Below are positions 56,691 to 64,000 of a DNA stretch of 64,000 nt, piece after piece; the first letter of the stretch is position 1, and the number at the start of each line of letters is the position of its first letter. The stretch is from Stenopsyche tienmushanensis (Eukaryota; Arthropoda; Insecta; Trichoptera; Stenopsychidae), in contig WACJ01000394.1 in assembly GCA_008973525.1 (NCBI GenBank), positions 124,001 to 188,000 on the forward strand, read 5' to 3'. The translations under genes were made by a program, and so were the position numbers. Under the pieces are notes generated by a model, which was not told the DNA's origin, ran no database searches, and saw only the letters and a list, made by a program, of their open reading frames with translations.

Positions 56691-57110
56691 GTTGTTTATG
56701 ATATCACAAGTCGTAAACGTCAATGCTTTTCGCTGAGACAAAAACAATTTCCGACTCCGAAGCCTGGATTGACGACCCGCAAGATTCTTTTGTGCGTTTG
56801 GTGGGATATTCAAGGCATTATTCATTATGAATTTATGGAACCTGACGAAACAACAACTGCAGATGTGTATTATCAGCAATTGGAAAGAGTGAACAAAAAT
56901 TAGGGAATTAAAATGGGAAGAACTTCCACATCCTCTATATTCACTAGACTTGGTCCCGATAGATAATCATTTTTTATTAATATTTGGCATTTGGCAAGGT
57001 TAAACGCTTTCGAAACGCAACTGAAGTCAAAAATCATATTTGTACGTATTTAGAATCAAAACCAGAAGAAAAAATTAAATTAGTTCTTTCATTGTTAAAA
57101 AATCGGAAAG
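56691..57110 (+). pseudogene. Mariner-type transposase relic next to the solo LTR
   Basis: Starts exactly at the LTR edge with VVYDITSRKRQCFSLRQKQF, then PTPKPGLTTRKILLCVWWDI, IIHYEFMEPDETTTADVYYQ then QLERV, and after a gap EELPHPLYSLDLVPIDNHFL and a KPEEKIKLVLSLLKNRKGHF-like end. Mariner proteins have YDNxxRKRQW, PKPGLxxxKVMLCVWWD, IIHYELL, QQLERL and PHPPYSPDLAPSDYHLF here. The part with the first catalytic Asp, normally just upstream, is cut off by the LTR. The second Asp region is deleted and the third is degenerate. Confidence 0.8.
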
Positions 57111-57114
57111 GACA

Positions 57115-58925
57115 TTTCGATACACCTAATATATTACAAAATCACTAATTGAAAAAATATTCCTATTAATAATATTTTTCTTATTAGGATGCAAATTTCC
57201 TATCAAATTACATAATAATTTAGGCGAAATAGATCCAATAAAGTTGGTCATAGTTAATTTAATGCATAGCATATCATATCAGGAGTCGACCCAAAATAAA
57301 AAAAGGTCCTTTTTACAGCTCACTCCTAAAATTTACGGACTTATTACTAACTAAAATTATATTTAACTGGGCAGGATGAAAAGCATGAGCTGGAAATTGC
57401 TCACCCTTATTCCATATAAATATCATTTGGCTTTGTATTAAAAAGTTTTCTTGTTATCATTCTAATATAGAAACAATCATCAGAAAGTAATACGAATACA
57501 TTTAATATAATTCCAAGCTAATAAACATTACAAGCATCCTTTTGATACAATTGTATAGAATTTATATTTTTCCCTATCACATCAACGGATAATTTATTTT
57601 CCAAAACTTGGATTAGACTGGGGGGCATTTTCATTTGGATTTTCTTTATTTTGATGTGCCTTCGTATTGATGAAGTTGCTACGGAGGCTATTTATGGAAC
57701 GGAAAAACCTCGTTAGCGCCATTTGTGTGTCTGCGGATCTTCAGATATACTCTATAAAAGCACAAATTATAAATATTTGCCACGTGTCAAAATATTTTTT
57801 AGAACCCAACCTTTCATTTAAGAGCTCAGATGTAATAAAACAACAGTGGTGTTAATGTAAGTATCATTTTATTACCAAAAATACGAAAAAACACGTAGCG
57901 TATTTGCTGTTGGCATTTACAAAAACGGATTTTTAATGAGGACTCTTCCGTTATTTTACTCCTTTGTAAAGAAGTGACATGGCAAATTTAGAAAATGGGA
58001 TGGCAACGTTGACCTTAACATTATTATCGTCACGCTCAACGCTTCATTGTAATACTAAAAAAATAAACAACCCCTTTTGATAGCATAATTTTATTATATA
58101 AACTAATTGAATGTCCTTTTTGTTTTGACTTCATCATTAAATATGAACGCTATGAGGCGTAGAAATATGTTAAAATGAACAAAATCATAAAGGGGTAGTA
58201 TAATATTTGATAAATTCTGACACATTTCATCTGTTGAGATTGTTTACATATCAATAAATCTTTTATTACGGCGTCGTTTATAATCGTGTCGTATACTCAA
58301 CTACGCTATTCGCATATTCATAGATTTATATTACGCGTTTAGCCTAAAAAAAGGGCTTTATTTACGATATCAACAATATAGGTCAGGCTTTACACTATAC
58401 TACAACTCGTGCGAAAAACGTTTCCCGCGTTCCCATTATAAGAACGTGCCCTTACAACTTACGCCGGCTATAAATCCAGGGTCGCAGACATCTCCCGAAC
58501 ATATGCCTTATATGGGGAGATGAAAAATGACCAGTCTTTGTGTTTTAATTTTAGAAGCGCCCTTAAAAGCGACATTAATAAAATCTGATTAAAAATAAAG
58601 CGAAGGCTATTTTCAGAGAAGGCTGCGTAATTTTCGACTTATGGTGATTAAGGAAATATTTGCTACCCACATAATATCCTATGTTAACGTTCATAAATGA
58701 TATATTTTGATAGGAAAACATTTTTTTTCAGCGAAAATAGTTCTTTAATCATTCTTATTTCATAGAAAACTGGGGTATTATATAGTTCTGACCAAATTTG
58801 ATATAGTCTAGTCAATCTTTAATGCTATGAGAAACATTCAGGTAAGTATATAATATAGATGATAATTTCAAATATTCCGACTGCTATTTCTAGCCACTTT
58901 TAGCCTTCTTTTCTTCAATCTTAGA
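57115..58925. other. No recognised gene
   Basis: A+T-rich sequence. The 62-codon frame at 57667-57855 is unrecognised. A consensus-like CAGGTAAGT at 58839-58847 has no supporting exon. Confidence 0.5.
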
Positions 58926-58964
58926 TCTTCGAGCTAGATTCTTTGCACTTTCAGATTTTTTTGC

Positions 58965-59370
58965 TTGTTTATTGCTGCCTTAATTTTTGATAAAATTGGT
59001 AGGCAAATTCTGGGTATGCTAGTGCCGTCGTCTCGTTCGATGAATACGGAGTTACTTCGTTTTTAGATTTCCATCTCTTCTTTCGCAATTTTGATGCCGA
59101 AATTTTCGACGGTTACTATGGTTTTTGTACCAACAAAATTGATGTGATGACTGTTCTTCATACTATGTTCGTGTGCTGCGAATTTGTAATTCAATTCCAA
59201 GACTGCGTTCTGATGCACTGTCACCCCGTGGGTGATATATCTATTGGTTTGTTCAATGTACGATATGATGCAGGCTGAGCATTAAATCACGTAAGCTCCC
59301 TGAATTTCGTTTTTCACTTTGTTTTTTTTTTGTTGGACAGAAGACTTCCTATATTTTCTTCCGTGCCAAA
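58965..59370 (-). pseudogene. Captured Penelope-like GIY-YIG endonuclease fragment (copy C)
   Basis: The minus strand repeats the copy A fragment with the same defects: SYIEQTNRYIT and EEMEI followed by TAA then KRSNS. Here VHQNAVLELNYKFAAHEHSM is closer to the Penelope consensus (AxxEH) than copy A. The LLSNKK leader has a different poly-A length, which shifts its frame. Confidence 0.73.
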
Positions 59371-59619
59371 GATTCAGAGAAATCCAGATAGAAGCCTAAG
59401 AACGCGCTCTCTGTCGTTGCGTCAAGGAAGCGGCTTTATTTAGATGGCAGGAGAGGTGATCTGCGTCGGTCGTCGGCCGCCACCTCTTACTTTCTTCCTC
59501 CCATTTAGGCACCACCTGAGGCAACACCTGGCCTTTCAACAACTTCAGAGTGTCCATGCAGAGATCCGACCCTGGACGCAGACCATATTCTGTGGACATT
59601 TTCGGGCATGGCGTCCGAT

Positions 59620-60070
59620 CGCGAGGCGTTTCTTAGTTGTCAGTGGTCCGAAATTCGGACCAGTTGGGCATAGAAGCCTTGTGGCTATTCTCTCTGATTT
59701 TAGGGCTTTTTGTAAAAGTTTTGAGGGAAAATGAATTCACAGGGCTCTCTACGATCTCCACTTAAAGGTCAATTAGTGGGATCGCCACTAATTGTTATTT
59801 CTCGAATTTTTTTCGAAGCCGTAAGTAAGACTCATAACTCTTCCCTTCCCTATACAACATATATTTATATAATTATTTTTTTCAATTTAATTTTTAAGCA
59901 GTTTTCATCTATAAATTTATCCTAGCCTAGAATTTCAAAGTAAAGTTAGAATCTTTAGCTAGCTTCCTCCCGCGTTCAGAGCGCAAGTGGCCGCAAGAAG
60001 TGGAGAAGGAACGTGTCCTTGCAGACATGGAATTTTAATTTGACGGTTTTGCATCATGGCTGGCATGCTC
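59620..60070 (-). other. Extra cargo block in Helitron copy C, coding-like
   Basis: Copies A and B join directly where C has this block. On the minus strand it reads PSKLLQKALKSERIATRLLC then PTGPNFGPLTTKKRLAIG. The same reading, decayed, occurs at 22200-22320 (EGVATRLPCSTGPNFGSLTH) and 61950-62040 (EGVVTRSVCPTGPFFTPLTQ). Conservation at the amino acid level in one frame suggests a once-coding source. The protein is not recognised. Confidence 0.5.
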
Positions 60071-60099
60071 CCGAATAGAGGGATATATCACACAGCTCA

Positions 60100-60510
60100 G
60101 GTAAGAGGAGACTCCCCATCTTGTTGTTATATTCATTACAAAGATTATGCTTATGCCGTGCTAATGAAGTACTTTTAGATTCAAAATATTTTTCCGAATG
60201 GTGTGCGCCGTCTGCTAATAAATGATTTGAGCGTGAGCAGCCCGCATACAGCTGTCCATGTGAGAAGCATGCACGCATACCCTGTGTGTTTCTATTCTTT
60301 GTTGATGCTCACACCGGAAACTGCACACGTTTCAATTCGAATAGCATATCCGTCGGAATCGTTGGGCTACAACCTCTTTTGAAATTTTTCATTTTAAACT
60401 GTAGCTCCGATGATATTATTCATCTTTTTTTACACTAAAAACCTGGTACAGTTGCTACATGTCGTGGCGGATTTCTGTTTCAGAGAAGAATTATAGGCAC
60501 GCCAATTTTC
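60100..60510 (-). pseudogene. Helitron helicase C-terminal relic (copy C)
   Basis: The minus strand reads LKIGVPIILL near 60508, IPTDMLFELKRVQF-like sequence, and an open stretch MRACFSHGQLYAGCSRSNHL (60278 down) then ESKSTSLARHKHNLCNEYNN. Same truncated helicase as copies A, B and D, with the SHGQLY motif and without the preceding MTINKxQGQ block. Frame 60054-60278 covers the last part. Confidence 0.82.
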
Positions 60511-61265
60511 AGTGTTAAAATATCTAATTCAAATATATTTTTTATAGAATGATAAACTGAATGTTGTCTTTGTGTTTTGTTCGTGTGTTTCATGTCATTT
60601 AATGAATGCCTTTCCTTACAATTCATATCAAAAAATCACTTTTGAATTTTATCTCGCTGATAAACGTACCACATATTGGAAACTGCTATTTTCTTTAAAT
60701 ATATCGGTGTAGTAAGCTCTTTTGGAGGCACCACTAAAATTTCGTTTCAATCTATTGGCTGGATTAAGAATTATATCAATTTTACGAAAGAATTAAAGTT
60801 TTATGAATTTTAGCGCGGAACACCCGAACTGTAAATTGTTAAAGTTTTTTTTTTAATTTCGATGTTCGTTTTCGTTCTTAATATATTTTTGAGGCAATGA
60901 TAACACCTCATATCAGATTGAATTCTGGAGTTTATTTCGCTATGAATTGATTTGTTATGCGTGAAGATTCATCCAACTCGCTTTTAGAATACAAGAATGT
61001 GTGATTTGTTTATTTATTGATTTGGATGTGGTTGCTTAGCAACACTTGCTTAATTGGAAAGCTACGCGATGTATTGGTGTGGGAGTGAGAGGTAAGGATG
61101 CGTGCCCTCTCCCTCACTTCGTATAGCGACTGGCGAGCCGCCGAGCACCACGACGCGCCAGCCGCTGTGCGCAGCCGAACGCGGCCAAACTCGGCCGAGC
61201 GGACACAATCGCGAAATCTCCGGAAGCCTGACGCCGGACGCGAGAAATTGATTTAGATAGATAGA

Positions 61266-61448
61266 TAAGCTTTACACACGCTGCGCGGTCCTTAAAGATA
61301 ATTGAATTTGTATGAACGATATATGGCAAACATACAAATATGGCATCTATGTTTAAGTCATTTTAAAACTAACAAACATAGACTTTTGCGAAATCGATGT
61401 GGATTTGTTTGTTTAAATTTTTCAAATTTCGTATGGTATCCTACCAGT
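61266..61448. other. Spacer, nothing recognised
   Basis: A+T-rich sequence between Helitron copy C and an RTE fragment. The 107-codon frame at 61302-61625 spans it and is antisense to the RTE piece. Confidence 0.5.
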
Positions 61449-61449
61449 C

Positions 61450-61575
61450 CATTTTACGAGCGAACATTCAAAGTATTAGCAATAAAACACTGGTGGCACT
61501 TACCTGGGTGCTTCCCAGATAAGTGCCGCAATTCAGGCTTCACGGCTCTCCATATAGATCTAATCGTTGGATACG
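61450..61575 (-). mobile_element. RTE-type fragment (5' end of the ORF)
   Basis: On the plus strand GAACATTCAAAGTATTAGCA, then CTGGTGGCACTTACCTGGGT then GCTTCCCAGATA, and CTTCACGGCTCTCC align with 42672-42772 of the intact RTE element, which encodes the segment just before the endonuclease (RPLSRERPGRCRQFLIIG in the intact copy). Only this short part is preserved. Confidence 0.7.
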
Positions 61576-61939
61576 CTTTGGAATTTATCGTCCATCAGCA
61601 AATCGATTTGCATATAGCACTTTAAGTATTCATGGAAACTGGGGGACCTGTCTTTGATCCGGGGGTATATTTAACCAGCTAATGGAGTCCATGCTAGCTT
61701 GCACGCAAAGTGTAAAATCTCTTTTTCGAATTCTTGAGATCAGTAGCCCTCTAAATGCGGGTAAAGTTATTCATAAACTTAAAATTAATTAACTAGAAAA
61801 TAAATAGATTTTTGTATATTCAATATGTATACATGGGAAAGAGTTGGGAAATTGTTTGAAGGAACGAATTTAGATTCTAGAAGGCTCCGAGGACAGTTTA
61901 CTGTGCTATAGAAGGGTTGACTGTATTGGTTCTTCTCAC

Positions 61940-62110
61940 TTGATAAACTGCCGATCCATGCCTTAAACGAAGAGGGAGTGGTCACAAGGTCTGTGTGTCC
62001 AACCGGTCCGTTCTTCACACCGCTGACACAGAGAAAGAGCTTCTCACGATCGGACCCTATACCCGAACACGTCCAAAGAACATGGTCTGGGTATATAAAC
62101 GGACCACAAG
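61940..62110 (+). repeat. Fragment related to the Helitron cargo block
   Basis: GAGTGGTCACAAGGTCTGTG, AACCGGTCCGTTCTTCAC, GATCGGACCCTATACCCGAA and CCAAAGAACATGGTCTGGGT correspond to the complement of 59560-59700 and to 22265-22365. No Helitron-specific end is present, so it may derive from the donor gene instead. The frames at 61785-62018 and 61978-62166 are over this piece. Confidence 0.55.
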
Positions 62111-62114
62111 TCGA

Positions 62115-64000
62115 AATGAAACCAAACTCTACTGAAATTGAAATGATTTTTTTGCATTTTTTTTAGGCAAAATTGACAATTATATTTAGTTAATTTAGAC
62201 AATTTACAGTATTTAACATTAAATTATCTGTTTTTAAGGTGAAGCAATAGTTCAATGCTTGATGCTTTGTTTTTAAATGTTAGACTCCACACTTTAACAA
62301 ATGCCTGTAGATCCTATTGAAATCCTACATATATCTGTTCTAAGATTTGATTTGAGTATTGATGTACTTTCTTCAATTTATTTTCCGCAATGTTTTGAAA
62401 AATGGCTTTTCAAATTCTTCTCGTGCTATTTTCCACAAAATTATTAACTATTTACGATAATGTGCCCCCGAAATTTTGTTCGTGTGATAAAATAATACGT
62501 AAGCGTTATTTAAATTTTCCATAATTTTCGAAGGTTCTCATCGGTATTCAGAGCAGCTCCCCTTCTGGGCCTTCATTTTCTTCCGGCACATATAACTATT
62601 ATTGCATGAAAGCGCCAAAATATCAATTTTCTATCATCTTCTCGAATAAAGGTCGAAGAATGAGAGTGTTGAACCACATCCGTTTCTACACGAAATAGGG
62701 TATTCGGTCCACTTGTGACCTGAATATGCTACTGCTCTATTTGATATACTGAACCCTCTGGAAGGCTTACTTTTATGGGAACCTTCCTTTTAGAACAGCT
62801 GATTGAATTCCTTAATAAGGGTAAAATATATGCGGAAATTTGCCAAAGCCAAACAAGATAATATGGATTCGATTCAGTAAGTTGCAAGAAAGGGCGTAAT
62901 AAATTTGATGATTTTTAATTAAAAATCCGTATAAAAGCAAATTTGCTATGCAAAATGCTGTAAATACAACAAATTTATTATGGAAATTAAATTCTTCAGC
63001 TATTGTTGAACATTTTTCGCCAATAGGGATTGATAATTGGATTTAAAAGTTTTCATAATTCCATTCTTATGATTAATAGAAGACTTCAGGCACGTCTTGC
63101 CAAATATATAATTCGTTAAAAGCTTTCGCAGCATTTATATATACAAACGCCAGTTCATTAAAGCATTAGCACATGTCTCACTGAAATAACTGAATATTCC
63201 ACACGCGTGTTTGAATCCCAAATAATATCAAGGAAAATTCTTTGATACACAAAGTGAATAATAAAATTAGATCGTCTCCGGAAAATTCCATCGCTGATTA
63301 TGTAACATTCTACAACATACATTTGAAATATGTATTCTCAATCCCAAGCTTAAAATCTTACCACGTCTAGAATGCAATAAATACAATCATCAAAAAAATA
63401 TCGCCGTAGCATTCGTACCGTCTTGTGTTGATATAAAATGGCATTCCGAGGCGGAAGAAGTTCGGATGGGAGCTTTTATAAATAGGAAGCTTGTATTGTC
63501 GGACAGGAAATGAGCGCTCGTAGGCCTCCAATGTCTTGTGAAATGAGGTGTGTCATGTAAATTTACACAGGAAGGACATTAAGCTCACTTTTATCATCGA
63601 TACGACGGTGTCAGATCGTTGGCGTCGTTTTCATAAAATCAAACACCCAAAAAAAAGCTCATCATCTTTTTTTATTTATGGGTGCAAATCTGACGTAGCT
63701 TTGTTGGCATAATAAAATTCATCGCATATTAGAGCTTAATGTGCTTTTTTTATTGCTCGAATCCTCGGGGCTTTTCGAATCTGCGTTATATTAGTATGGA
63801 AATTAATAATTGTATGTACGTTTCTGTCTCTTGCGGATCGAATTTTCTCAATTATCCTAATGATGTTTTCTCATTATCTTCCGTAATTAAGTTGACTAAT
63901 TTCAGGTGACAAAGAGCTTTGGGTAGACTTAAGAGAGATGTAAATTTCGGGAAATATTTAAGCTATAAAGCAAAGAAATACTATGTCTGCAAATTTGTCA
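62115..64000. other. No recognised gene
   Basis: A+T-rich to the end of the window. No frame above 60 codons and no repeat shared with the rest of the window was found. Confidence 0.5.

Larger units (their letters stand above)
58928..61265 (-). mobile_element. Helitron family 1, copy C (lacks 3' end)
   Basis: The minus-strand 5' end is TCTATCTATCTAAATCAA at 61265, preceded by A, as in copy D. It then has the G+C-rich segment, the family-internal stretch, the helicase relic (60100-60510), an extra roughly 440-bp block (59620-60070) missing from copies A and B, and the GIY-YIG fragment (58965-59370). Homology with copies A and B stops at 58928, about 300 bp before where CTAG should be. The frames at 59396-59599 and 60054-60278 run in the element's sense; 59444-59734 is a shadow. 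Confidence 0.85.

Noticed and set aside
58839..58847. CAGGTAAGT, a perfect 5' splice site consensus
   Set aside because: No open exon with recognisable coding sequence precedes it and no partner acceptor could be assigned.

Overview
This window reads as A+T-rich, repeat-dense eukaryotic DNA, most likely from an arthropod. That placement is an inference. It rests on the mix of many mariner lineages, an RTE retrotransposon, TC...CTAG Helitrons, hAT elements with small MITEs, and a DDE transposase of a type common in arthropods. No conserved host gene, tRNA, rRNA, operon or CRISPR array is recognisable. Almost everything that can be supported is mobile DNA, intact or decayed. Nearly all open frames outside the RTE element are short, many start at non-ATG codons, and they look like chance.

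The only intact long gene is the open reading frame of an RTE-type non-LTR retrotransposon (39790-42910, minus strand; endonuclease plus reverse transcriptase). It is bounded by an exact 11-bp target-site duplication, so it is a full-length and probably recent insertion. Its reading frame enters the 3' microsatellite tail without a stop, and the first stop lies in the target-site duplication. Older pieces of related elements lie at 8868-9055, 44480-44775 and 61450-61575.

The second main theme is one Helitron family. Copy A (35066-37633, plus) is complete between canonical TC and CTAG ends. It sits inside a mariner copy whose two halves give the exact empty site, with insertion between A and T. 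Copies B (29511-31564, minus), C (58928-61265, minus) and D (25311-26148, plus) are shortened. The family carries a decayed C-terminal piece of the Helitron helicase. Near its 3' end, copies A, B and C carry a fragment of a Penelope-like GIY-YIG endonuclease with the same lesions in all three, so it was probably captured already dead and spread as a passenger.

Region by region. 1-16 kb: fragments of an LTR family, relics of a DDE transposase, a 56-bp tandem array, an internally deleted mariner and a hAT MITE. 16.4-19.5 kb: a 2-kb hAT element with an 8-bp duplication and a jockey-like reverse transcriptase relic inside it, then a hairpin-rich repeat. 22-38 kb: mariner family 1 and Helitron copies. 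39.8-46.2 kb: the RTE element, then a layered mariner holding a hAT MITE and a piece of a second mariner. 48-57 kb: at least five further mariner-type relics, stacked Helitron 5' ends, an unexplained GC-rich block and a complete solo LTR inside a mariner relic. 58.9-62.1 kb: Helitron copy C and flanking fragments. The remaining stretches are A+T-rich and hold nothing I can name.
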